NCBI GenBank assembly: GCA_022113835.1
Contig: JAILWY010000020.1
Location: 3,162,001 to 3,226,000 of the forward strand
Length of the DNA: 64,000 nt
Origin: Atopsyche davidsoni
Lineage: Eukaryota > Arthropoda > Insecta > Trichoptera > Hydrobiosidae
Reading direction: 5' to 3'
The notes beneath the pieces were generated by a model, which saw nothing but the letters and a program-made list of their open reading frames with translations, did no database searches and had not been told where the DNA came from. A program made the position numbers and the translations under genes. Positions 54,201 through 64,000 of the stretch are shown piece by piece (within the stretch, counting starts at the first letter, position 1; the number at the start of each line of letters is the position of its first letter).

Positions 54201-56565
54201 GAGCTGCCGAAAACTCTATGGGTAACACTTGCAAAGATTCCTTCACTGAACATTCCAAATTTTCATCCTCTTTTAAAGACACCTCCATCTCTACTGGAAC
54301 TTCTAACCCAAGCTCAATATTTTTTTTATCACCTACAGGCTCAAACTCAATGGGAATCTCAGTCATCTGAGGGTCATCTTCATATTCTTCCTCGTCGTCT
54401 TCCAGCTCCACTGTAGGTATTTCTACATGGATCATTATGGGCTTCTCCAGAGTCTTCGCCTGTTTCCTAACAATGACTTCTGCCGGAGATGGTGATCTCT
54501 TCCTGATGTTCTTGGGTTCGCCCGTAGTTCTTTTCACAGTTATTCCTGGAGGGAGAGTATTGATAACCTTGATTGGTTCAGAATTTTTCTGGTTTGAGAG
54601 TTTTGCACTAGGGTAAGTATTTTTCAATATAGGAAGCCCCTTGACAGGAATGTCGTGGTTCTTCAGCAGTCTCGGAGACTTGGGTTTATTTTTAAATATT
54701 AGACCATTTTGAGCCACACTTCTGATGGGAACACCTGTTCTAATGGGGATGAAGTTTAAAGCTTTGGTAGTAGTTATTTGAGGCAACTGAGGGGAGCTCA
54801 CGGCAGTTAAGATAGGTCGGTAGTTCACAATAGGCACTTGTGAAAATTTATTCCTCATCATAGAACCAAACGGATTTATTCCCATGGTCATGGGCTTATA
54901 TTTTGGTTTAGGTGCTATGGGATGAATAGGAATCGAACTAATTGCTGGTTTTTTCTTGAAGGTCTTTTTTATTGTGATCCCAGTCATTTTGCTTAGATCA
55001 ATTTCAGGTCTCGCAGGTGCCTGAAAACAATAAAAAGAGGATAATGAATTTTCTAAATTTTAACCATTCCTGGTCAGTTATTGTTCGCAATGCACGAACT
55101 TCGGCCTCTACTTCAGAATACATCAACATAATATAATTTTAATTCATGCGACCATATGAAATATCAATAAGAAGGTAATATCTCAAAAAACGGTTCATCA
55201 AATAATCAAAATATAGTAATAATTGTTCAAAAAATACATGGCATAATAAAAGACAAACAATTCATGTTTGATTTTAGAAAATTATTAGACATAAAATGTA
55301 AGCACTTCTTTTTAAAATGCTTTCACACAAATAACAGTAACATAAGAAAAAAAAAAATAATAACTAAATACAACACACTTCCTCGTCACTATGTACAACT
55401 AATTTTATTTTGCTTCCTATGACTCAACAGTTCTTCAATCACACACAGGTGTTAACATTGTGGATTGGTTGTATATTCGCCAATCACGCTAGTCATTCTA
55501 TGGTTTCTCTTGGTGACCCTTGATCACCTAATCACATTTAAGAGTATTTCAAGTAATTATTTTCATTTGGTTCTCAAAGGAACAGGACAAGGATAACATT
55601 GAATTTGTGAAGTCTCTGCAACCTTTTACCGATCAGCGTACAATCGACACATCACATAGTGTATATCAATAGTACAGCATAAAAAATGATAGACTAACCA
55701 ACTGTTGTCTACGTATTTTACCATGAATGTTTGGATACTATCAAACATTTTATTTTAACCATATACGTTCATAATAGACCATTTATGTAGTTTCTGAAGG
55801 AATAACCACTGTTTATCTCTGTAAAATTGACATTAAAGAAATTTTTTCAAAAGTTATACTATTCAAAAAGTCGTTGAATGATATTAAAAATTATAAAAGA
55901 AGCAATATAAATGATACCTTGAAATATCAGTATATTTGAATTATTTTTCTAAAATTAGACATGCCCACGATGCAGACATATCATGAATGGCTCAGGCTTA
56001 GCTCCAGCAAACTCAATTTACAACCACAAACATTCAGAAGTGCATAAATATTTTATTTACATAATTGTTTGGTTACTGTCAAAATCTTGAGCATTTAATT
56101 AATAAAATACAAATAGATCATCCACTTGATTAATGTCAACAATAAAATGTGGCATTATAAGGCTTTAGTAAACGCTTAGTGAAATATACATATATTAATA
56201 CATTGATAGCAATTACTTTGAGATAAGATTATGTTTAAACAATATTTACCCAATTTTACTTTTAAAAACTTATTTAAGATTGCATTCCCGTACCAACATC
56301 GGAAAATGAATGAACATATTTATAAATAGGAACAATTTACATTAGAAACACTGATTCGACTAGGAGCCCTGACTAATTCTTATGGCTCGGAATAAGTAAA
56401 TCCGTGCACCTTACAGACTATGTGATAAAATATACAAGCAATATGCAGATTTAATTTAATCCACATCGTACGTCAGTGTCCCCATTAGAACCAAAACTGT
56501 CAATAAAATACCTTCTCGGTTTCTTCATCTGAAGAATCCAGCGTAATGACATTTTCATCCGACAT
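51243..56565 (-). CDS. Daxx: Daxx-like H3.3-H4 histone chaperone, complete
   Basis: Six exons keep phase: 56512-56565, 53562-55020, 53093-53276, 52614-52876, 52295-52478 and 51243-51960, giving about 953 aa. The N-terminus MSDENVITLDSSDEETEK contains a SUMO-interacting motif (VITLDSSDEE) at the place where vertebrate Daxx has IIVLDDDDE. Residues 19-400 are basic and low complexity, then acidic. About 410-504 form the helical bundle (EFIDLCFKLD, FCKLVEEKIKDIN, YIKDIVDELKVRRIKT). Residues about 505-714 match the histone-binding domain: RHIQMLERAMKKLNKAILRL, SSYIIADRYKVRLVKIHKKL, HWFPDYQDVFNCVKHC, LEIGDMLQRRRREEEY and VDPVLAELLNNNR. The last exon is an acidic Ser/Asp/Glu tail with a second SIM-like KVIVIDGD. 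Daxx deposits H3.3 with ATRX/XNP in the nucleus. Its start is about 1 kb from the divergent Cip4 start. Confidence 0.93.
55021..56511. other. Daxx intron 1
   Basis: A 1.5-kb AT-rich intron between the short SIM exon (phase 0 end) and the large second exon. No repeat or gene was recognised. Confidence 0.6.
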
Positions 56566-57545
56566 TTTATAAATTAGTTTGTAGACCAATCTTAAAGCAA
56601 TATTTAGCTGTTATAAAATGTATTCCATAACATAAGCGCACCAACCCTTCCAAACAAAACTTACGCAGCAAAACGCACGAATTTGTAAATTTTAGTATTA
56701 CCATATGAATACTATTTTTATCAATTGAAAATAATACTGCCATACTTAATATTTATTAGAAAACACGTAAAAAATCGCTGTAATATTATTTGTTAACAAC
56801 GGCAAATTTTAATGAAATTAATTTTTTAAAAATTAAATTATCATTCGATAAATTCAAAAACAACTTTTCACAAAAAAAATATTTTTATTGTATTTATAAA
56901 ACGTTAAGTAATTCATTTAATTTTGATCTACAATTCACAAACAATAAGTTTTTGGCGTCAAATTATTATTCACATTTACAATTTTATTAATCATTGTTAT
57001 TATCAAATTATTTAAAAAGCTATATTTAGTTTTGTATTAAAAAAAAAAACACTTGAAACATTGCAAATACAGTAACTATTTTTTAACTTCATTTTTCGTG
57101 TTGATCAGAGTAAATTATTATTTCTTTTGCCGTGGTATCAACAATTTGATCATTCATAACAGTAATATAATTTAGTAATTTAAAATATTTACATTTCTAC
57201 TCTGAGGTAAAATTGTTAAAATAATAAAAATAAATTTTAGTTTGCTATACAAAAAAGCTCCATTACAGTTTTATTTTTGATAGACCATAAAAAAATTTTT
57301 TTTTTTTCAGGGAATATATATTATACATGGCCTGGCATCACTAGCTCCGGCAGCTTGCGCCAGCTTCACGGCGATTAGTCAGTCGGTCGGCCATGTTGTC
57401 GGAGTGAGTGGTGTCTTGTGCTGTGTTGCCGTCGATATATTTACAACAAAAATAAATGCATTTCTTGCGTGTTTAAATGTGTGTGCCATTGTGATTCGTG
57501 TCCAAGTGCTCTAGTGCCCAAGTGCTGTGCGAAAAGTCCACGAAA
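56566..57545. promoter_or_regulatory. Spacer between divergent Daxx and Cip4 genes; Cip4 promoter and 5' UTR
   Basis: The first 700 bases are AT-rich. From about 57330 the base composition rises in GC, continuing to the Cip4 start at 57546, and is likely to be the core promoter and 5' UTR. No TATA box is obvious. Confidence 0.4.
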
Positions 57546-57569
57546 ATGAGTTGGGGAACGGAACTCTGG
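57546..57569 (+). CDS. Cip4: Cip4/TOCA-family F-BAR protein, first coding exon only
   Basis: The exon encodes MSWGTELW followed directly by a strong donor GTGAGTG. MSWGTELW is the invariant N-terminus of the CIP4/FNBP1/TOCA-1 F-BAR family, and the exon break after it is typical of these genes. The proteins bind curved membranes, Cdc42 and N-WASP to drive endocytic and actin processes. The rest of the gene lies beyond 64000, so intron 1 exceeds 6.4 kb. The short length limits certainty, but the exact motif, GC-rich upstream sequence and donor agree. Confidence 0.75.
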
Positions 57570-59772
57570 GTGAGTGTTTTCGCGAGATTTTTTCCACTCC
57601 AGCCGATGATCGGACTGTTTGAATATTGACCGTGTGTAACTTGCATTCACATTTCCGTCTTAAATATAAATTACGAATTATAAACGAAGATATTGCAATG
57701 TAGCTGTTTGATATGTGCGATATATTTTAATGTGTATGACATTATTACGGCATGGAATGCGGCGGTCGCTGTCTCTCGGCTTGTGGCACTGTCACTAGTC
57801 GTGTGTCCCCCTTTTTTGGACAGGTGTGCCATTGTGGGCCCCGTTTTTGTTTTCCGCTGTCAGGTGTGTTGTTTCTACTCCGTACATCGTTTGTTGTGAC
57901 GGCTGCGTTCTCTATCAGTAAAGCATCTGGAAAGTAGCAAATCAGTTCAGGATTCGCGTCGTATGAGTTTGAGAGTGCAGACCCTGGCTGGAACCCGGTT
58001 TGCCGAGGGCTCCACACGGTCGGCACTCGATGCGATATGAATGTATACGATACACGAAGCGGTGTGCATATTTCGCTATGCTGTTGCGACCGCATTCCTC
58101 TATCGCCCGCGAGGCATCTCGAGATATGTACATATTTAATTTACATTCTCTGGTGCAATTCTTGTAGTGTTACTTATTACAACAACCCGGACCGTCTGCA
58201 AAAGCTGCCTACCATTCCACAATGGTTGACGTCATCCTCGCGAATACGCATTGTTTTGCAGACTCGTTTTGGTGAAGATAAAAAAAAACAAGGAGGCGAG
58301 AATTTGCTCACTCCGTCTTGAGAATTTATCGTTTTAATTTATTCGCTGTATGGACCCAAATAACAAATCAATTGAGCTCCACTCTGAGCATTTATGCGAG
58401 CCTTGCTTATCACAATAGCCACATGTCACCTGAAGTCGATGAGGAAGTGTTGAACGTGTTAAGCGGTTATTTGCTTCATAGTTTGTTAATATTATTTCGT
58501 AAACGAATATATAAACATATCAAATGCAACATTATAATAATTAGAAGGCTGTGCTTTGCTTTCTGAGTTACATTTATAGTAAATTATTGTAGTTGGATGA
58601 CAGTTGTATTTTTGACAGGTCATACATTTTTAGTGTCAGGTCCATAAATTGATTTGTAAAGCTTTATGTTTTTATAATTTTACCACCGCAAGTTAGTTAA
58701 ATATTAAATTTTAATCAATGAATATGTATTCTGAGGTTGATATTTAACGCAACGGTAGTCACAAGTGGAGAGTTTCATTAGTCATGTGGCTGGAGAGAAT
58801 TTACCAGCGTCCCATCACGTACACCGATTTAATGCTCAATAGGTTGATTTATTTACTTAGAAGTTTGTATAAATATAGTTATTAATTAATTCCTAAAAAG
58901 ATTTTATGATTGTTGAAAAAAACTAAACATTTTTAATAATTTAAAACAATTTTTGGCATCACGCCAACTCCGTATTTAACGAGAGCTGTAACTACTGACT
59001 GTAAGATTTTTTTATTAGAATAAAATAAATGTTTTTTGTGATTTTCTTCACATTAATTTTATGTTTATATCGGAATACAATTTCACCAACTACTTTCTGT
59101 TAAAAATATTGAACGGACTATGTGTTGAGCAAGACCTGCTGAGTGTATCCAATATAATTTTTTTTTTATTACTAACTTTCTGGCTTTCTAAGATGGCCTT
59201 GATACTATGATTATTTATTCATTAATGTGCTTCGTTTTAATATTTGACGTATGATTGTGCGTCTTTCTTTCACATCGCAAAGTCCAAAACTTAAGATATT
59301 TACTAAGCAGTTGTCATGCTAAAAATATTATACCACATGTCAACAGAAACCATGTTGATCAAAATAATATTTACAATAAACAATCAAATCAATTTTTTTA
59401 ATAATTTATTTTAATATATTTTTTTCACTATCCTCAATCAGAATATGAATACAAAGCACGTTTCGATCTGCATTATATGCTTCTTATTCAATTGACCGCA
59501 CAGCTTCTTCTTCACGCGCAGCCCTTTGCTTGACACAAAATGACAGATGGTCGTGAATCGGACGATAAGTGTTGCAAGATAATAAAAACAATTAATGACA
59601 CACTCTCTGATGATAGACAAATTAGAGCGACTATAAAGCCAGCCACACACACGCAACCGTTTTGCAATTGGCCAACGCGTCCCTTTATTTTGGATATTTG
59701 TCTTGTGATTTTATATATTTATATATAGTATATATATACAAAACAACAAAAGAGGCTAGTTACCTTAGATAG

Positions 59773-59998
59773 CAGGGGTGGCCAAAGCGTCGATCGCGTA
59801 ACTATTCCCATTCGCCCACCGATGCCCTTCCCACACAAGCGAATACTTTTATACGCTTGATATTGAATCTGTTTTTTTTTATTTTATAAATATATATATA
59901 TAAGGTTTATTTAATCTTTTCATCACATACGATGTTGATGGACCGCCGCCTATAATTTAAAAAAAAAAAAAAAAAAAAACAAAGTTTTTCTACCCCTG
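59773..59998. mobile_element. hAT-type MITE
   Basis: Ends CAGGGGTGGCCAAA and TACCCCTG are inverted (226 bp). Flanking 'cttagatag' and 'gcttatag' may be a diverged target duplication. The 3' part holds a poly(A) run of about 20. Confidence 0.55.
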
Positions 59999-61118
59999 GC
60001 TTATAGCGCCTATACACACGCAGTGACACAACTTGCAACCGATTTGCAATTGGCCAGTGGCGTCCGTTATTTTGGGTGTTTTTTTTATATTTTTTATTTA
60101 TTATTATGTTTTGGCATGTGTAAATAATGCAAAAGAGGATGGTATTGGTCGGTGACCGTTTGTTTGTCGGCTATGTCGCGGCGTGTGTAGGGGGCTCGTG
60201 TAGAGCAGCTGCGCCGCGCCTGCTTGAGCGTGGTAACGCACGCGGTCAGCGAAACGCAACGGCGCCTGCGGTTCAAGTGATTGTCCAAGGATTATGAAAG
60301 GTAAATTCCACGTAGGTTTTTGTTCGTGCCCGCTGGATAAACGCTATCGCATTGAGAATACTAGTCGTACATCGAAACTCGTTATTCTTGTATATATATT
60401 TATTATTTGCATATTAATGAGATTTTTTTTAAAGAGTTTTCATTGTTTTTGTTCATTTATATAAGTTTATTGCATAAAACCAAATGGTTAACAAAGTGTT
60501 TCACTTCAATAAATTAATCAGGCAAATAAAAATGTATGATTATATAATATATCCATTCTCAGAGTAGAATTTTTAACCGTTTTGTTTTATTTATATTTAC
60601 AACCTGTATATATATTTAATACAAGGTTTTAATAAATGAATCACAAAAATCAACATCCATGATTATATAGCGTGCTAGCCACTAGAGCATGAGTCTCCAA
60701 CGGAGCCTCCAGTCAAGGCTGTAAGTGAGCTGTTGTAGCTCGCAGTGTTTTAATATAAATAGTTTTGAAATCCAATGCAGCTTATATGTATATTATTTAT
60801 TACAAAGAATCGTCATCTTCATTTATATGAACGAATTAAAAATCAGTGCAATAAAGAAAAAAAATTCCAATGAAAACCAAGCCAATGCCTTCTAATGTGT
60901 TATGCTGTCTTTGTACAAATTTACATCAAACTCCCACCAGTCGGCAACAAGATAGCGGCCAGGGTTACGTGTATTTTAATTGTTCACCCCAGCCTTCGTT
61001 CCTGGAAGACAGAAACAAGGAAGCCGACCACGTGGACTTTAAGGAACAATGCGACCAGCGAATGAGATCTCTGCTGAAGAAGGGCCTCGCGCATTTGCTT
61101 GGAATCAAATATCTAGAC

Positions 61119-61487
61119 CAGACGTCCCCAAACTTTTTATCCCATATACCACGTTCCGTTCAGAGATTCTCACTTTTATAGGGTGAATAAATACAGCCCC
61201 TATTTACTTAAGCGACATAAAATTCAAATCTAGTAATAAGTAAATAAATGTTTCTTATGGGGGGCGATGAGTCTAATGCTTTGGTATTAATTGACCACAA
61301 TGCTAGATTTCATGAAATTTATCTTATTAATAAATAATTATGTCTATTATTAAATATTATTATGTAGGTGTAATCTGTGCTATGAACATCATGAAATTTA
61401 AGGAACGCCTAAGGCCTAAATTTTGGACCCGGGATCCACTCTCGCGGAGCCACTGTGGTTAGATATGGACCATTTTGGAAATCTATG
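61119..61487. mobile_element. hAT-type MITE with near-perfect target duplication
   Basis: Left flank ATCTAGAC (61111-61118) and right flank ATCTAGAT (61488-61495) match in seven of eight bases. The ends CAGACGTCCCCAAACTTTTT and (inverse of right end) CATAGATTTCCAAAATGG are imperfect terminal inverted repeats. 369 bp, no coding frame. Confidence 0.75.
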
Positions 61488-62548
61488 ATCTAGATAAGGC
61501 GTCTGTCTGGAGCAGAGATGTCTCAGCTTTGTCGACTTTATCTGATAAACGTTTCGTTACAACCGTGATACTGCTTGGATTTATTTATTGTTACCTGCAA
61601 TTGACATTGCCAGATTCGTACACAGTATAAACACGAAGTAGTGTGAATTGTTATTATAAATATATATAAAACGCCCTATACACGCTGCAACACAACCTAA
61701 CGCTATTTTACTCGATTATTGGCTAATCTAGCGTTCAGATGTCGGTCGTGTGTAAGCAGCTCGACAAAGTTATAAAAATAATTCTACGGGTATAGATCCA
61801 TTAAAACATTGACTTGTTTCGAATTATAATTTATTCGAGTCGTTTCGATCGCATCGATGCAGTCAGACGGGTCGGCGTTACTTCCGGAACTATCGATTGG
61901 TCCCACCACTAATCGCGGCTCGAGTGAAGTCAACTACCCTGCGGGCCGGTAGGCCAGCCGGGGAATCCCGGGTTCGAATCCGGGTGAAGCTGCAAGTTTT
62001 CCAACTTCAATTTAAAAAAGTACTTTCTACTTCGGGGGGGGGGTGTCTTGCTCTTTTTGCGCGTGTAGAGCCTCTCGGATTATCCGGGCGTGCGTGTCTG
62101 CCGCTTTCGGTCGGGATAAAAAAGAGACTCGCGGGTGTTGTGGAATGGAGGAAGCGGTAGTAAAAATGTGAATGTCGGTATTCGGACGCGGCTCGTGGGT
62201 CCAGTCAGCTGGCTCCGGGCCAAGGGAGTCCCCGGCGCTATTTCCGTGGCGGCAGGGCCCCCCAGCCTCCGTCCACTTTGCCGGTGGTTCCCGCTGTGGC
62301 ATTGGTATTAATAAAATGTTTTGTCTGGAATCAATGGCCGAGTCTCCCGAACAACTTGCGCGCTTGCATACTGTGCGTGCAATATGAAATGAAATAACTC
62401 CGAATGTCTCCACTACCATACTGGAATACGCGCCAGACGCTCCCGCGAGGATCCCTGGCGTGCTTCCAGGACTCGGTCCTGACGGTTCGATGACTCGAGA
62501 GACGAGCGTGGTCAGCCGATGACCAGTCAAGGCCATAATCACATACAT

Positions 62549-62992
62549 AGGGTGTCCAAAGAGAGTATCGGGTATTTGTTAGTTCAGTAAAACAAAAACC
62601 ACTAGTAATCTAGTGATCGTTACGCTGCTGGCACTCTTCTAATCTGAAACGAAGATTTCTGATAACACGCCCTCGATATTGCTGTCCCATTTCTGACCTG
62701 ATGTTTTGCTTCGATTCCGTTAGGTTCGTCGGATTATTCTCATAAACCCTACTTTTAAGGTATCCCCATACGAAATAGTCAACAAGGCTAATGTTACCTC
62801 TACGTGAAATGACCTTATTAGGAATAATTCGTTAACAGCTTCGATTGATTGATTGGATGTATGGCAAGTATTGGAACCACGTTCTTGAGTTAAAACCTTG
62901 AATCTCCTGTAACTCTTGGCCCAAAAATTTTCGCAGCATATCGCAATAATACTCTCTATTCACATTCACCCAATACTCTTTTTGGACACCCT
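62549..62992. mobile_element. Mariner-like element, internally deleted
   Basis: The terminal inverted repeats AGGGTGTCCAAAGAGAGTAT and ATACTCTTTTTGGACACCCT bound a 444-bp element. Between them lies the degenerate 3' end of a transposase on the minus strand, so the copy is a deletion derivative. Confidence 0.8.
62620..62789 (-). pseudogene. Mariner-like transposase C-terminal fragment
   Basis: An open stretch of about 57 codons reads VDYFVWGYLKSRVYENN, then NLTESKQNIRSEM, then GRVIRNLRFRLEECQQ. This matches the region after the third catalytic residue in Tc1/mariner-type transposases (usually LDFFLWGYLK...VY). The catalytic acids and the DNA-binding part are absent, so it cannot be active. 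Confidence 0.75.
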
Positions 62993-63874
62993 GTCGTTCT
63001 TGTAGTCTAATTTGCGCATGAAAAATATATCACTGTATCGAGGTTTTCAAGCTGGTGGATTTTTTTCGCCAGTAATCCGTAATAATCCGAGAGAAAATCG
63101 CATGAATGCAATAATTTGTGAAAGGTATTACAATCCGAAATAACAAGAATTACACATTTTTGCTTTCAATGTCTATTAATATTCTATGATTTTTTTTTAT
63201 GAAATGTTTTAAACATTGAATTTATTAATCTATTTTGCAATGTCTTGGGATATGCCCCATAAAGTTATTAATTTTATAAAAATAATACATTTATTCAAAA
63301 TCAATTATTTGTGTTTAATGTTCCTCGTGGCAATGAAATGGTTAATTCAATTCCACAGGTGATTTGTGTAATTCAATTTATGTAGTTTTAAATAAAAACA
63401 GTAAAATATTCAATATTAATTGATAATCTCTATATTAGCTTCATTTTGATAATTGTATAAGAAACTCGATTTATTGTTAATTATTTATTAACAGGCTGTA
63501 TGGAATGCGGAGACGAACTGTGTTTTAATCTGTTTAATCACCTAAATAACGTGAAATACTTAAAAAAAATAGTAGAATCATCATTTTCATCTTCAAGTGC
63601 CACTCTTGAAGAAGAAGACCGAGCCAGTAATGTAAGTTCAGCTTTGCCCCCGACTTGCAGCCACTGACGCGGATTTCGCATCCATGCTATTTTTCTCCCT
63701 CTAATGCCTCCATTTCCTTGAATATTTCCCTAAATATCAACATCGCAAAGTTTATTCACCGATTACACTCTCAGAAAAGAGAGAGCTTCGCAAAAAATAG
63801 TGATGTGTTCTTAGGTTTTAGCAGCCGTTGTGTTTTTTTTTTTAAAAGTAATTTGCTGCGTGGTAGTTAAATCC

Positions 63875-63915
63875 CTGAAAATGGTCCCGGTACCGAAACC
63901 GAAACGTCGGAAGAC
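63875..63915 (+). repeat. Hammerhead-like core in dispersed repeat
   Basis: CTGAAAATGGTCCC, then GGTACC, then GAAACCGAAACGTCGGAAGA. A short GTC/GAC pairing around GGAA follows the GAAAC block. Confidence 0.4.
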
Positions 63916-64000
63916 ACGTCAACTCACGGTGCACGTATTTGGGTTTTGGGACCACGACATATTGGCAGGTCCAACCGACTTGCTACACCTCGGCGAATGT

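Larger units (their letters stand above)
57570..64000 (+). other. First intron of the Cip4-like gene, repeat-bearing
   Basis: No further exon of the F-BAR domain was found. Contents: a hAT-type MITE (59773-59998), short repeats with 'ttgcaattggcca' (about 59660 and 60045), a repeat with 'gtcggcaacaagatagcggc' near 60940, a hAT-type MITE (61119-61487), a B-box-like GGTTCGAATCC near 61970, a mariner-like remnant (62549-62992), a SINE-like fragment near 63590, and a hammerhead-like repeat at 63875-63915. Confidence 0.6.

Noticed and set aside
60870..61181. 103-codon plus-strand frame
   Set aside because: It overlaps a dispersed repeat ('gtcggcaacaagatagcggc') and the left end of a MITE, with no protein similarity recognised.
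61965..61990. Possible tRNA gene
   Set aside because: The B box is present, but there is no correctly spaced A box and no full cloverleaf.

Overview
The window is insect nuclear DNA. It is AT-rich, with multi-exon genes, GT-AG introns, many dispersed repeats and (AT)n microsatellites, and no bacterial or viral gene organisation. A multi-CTLD lectin of the immulectin type and a secreted beta-propeller-like protein resembling lepidopteran ommochrome-binding proteins suggest a moth or butterfly; this is an inference. Gene models were built by reading splice sites and checking that the phase carries through every junction.

Layout. 594-2150 (-): 5' part of a secreted ommochrome-binding-like gene that leaves the window at the left. 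2754-4411 (-): a six-exon astacin metalloprotease. 5943-6972 (+): a tentative three-exon secreted protein. 7726-25913 (-): a complete 33-exon fibrillar collagen (about 1832 aa: signal peptide, TSPN domain, Gly-X-Y helix, COLFI C-propeptide). A zeste-type Myb/SANT gene (17099-18640, +) lies inside its intron 11. 25914-31838 holds no recognisable gene, only repeats and two degenerate tandem arrays. 31839-35090 (-): maleylacetoacetate isomerase/GST zeta. 36050-36220 (+): ATP synthase epsilon subunit (stunted). 37592-42486 (-): a C-type lectin with three or four CTLDs built from duplicated exon pairs. 43772-43939 (-): a diverged, intronless second copy of the ATP synthase epsilon gene. 44932-46460 (-): an unrecognised secreted protein. 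50089-51048 (-): a small two-TM protein assembled from three short exons. 51243-56565 (-): Daxx, the H3.3 chaperone, complete in six exons. 57546-57569 (+): first coding exon of a Cip4/TOCA F-BAR gene, whose first intron fills the rest of the window.

The genes do not form one pathway. Several concern the extracellular matrix or haemolymph (collagen, astacin, lectin, secreted proteins). Others are housekeeping (GSTZ in tyrosine catabolism, ATP synthase) or nuclear (Daxx, zeste-like).

The repeat fraction is informative. It holds several hAT-type MITEs, two with clear 8-bp target duplications, a mariner-like transposase remnant, a Helitron-like fragment, a SINE-like family in at least ten copies, and dispersed copies of a short motif resembling a hammerhead ribozyme core whose stem keeps its pairing while its sequence changes.
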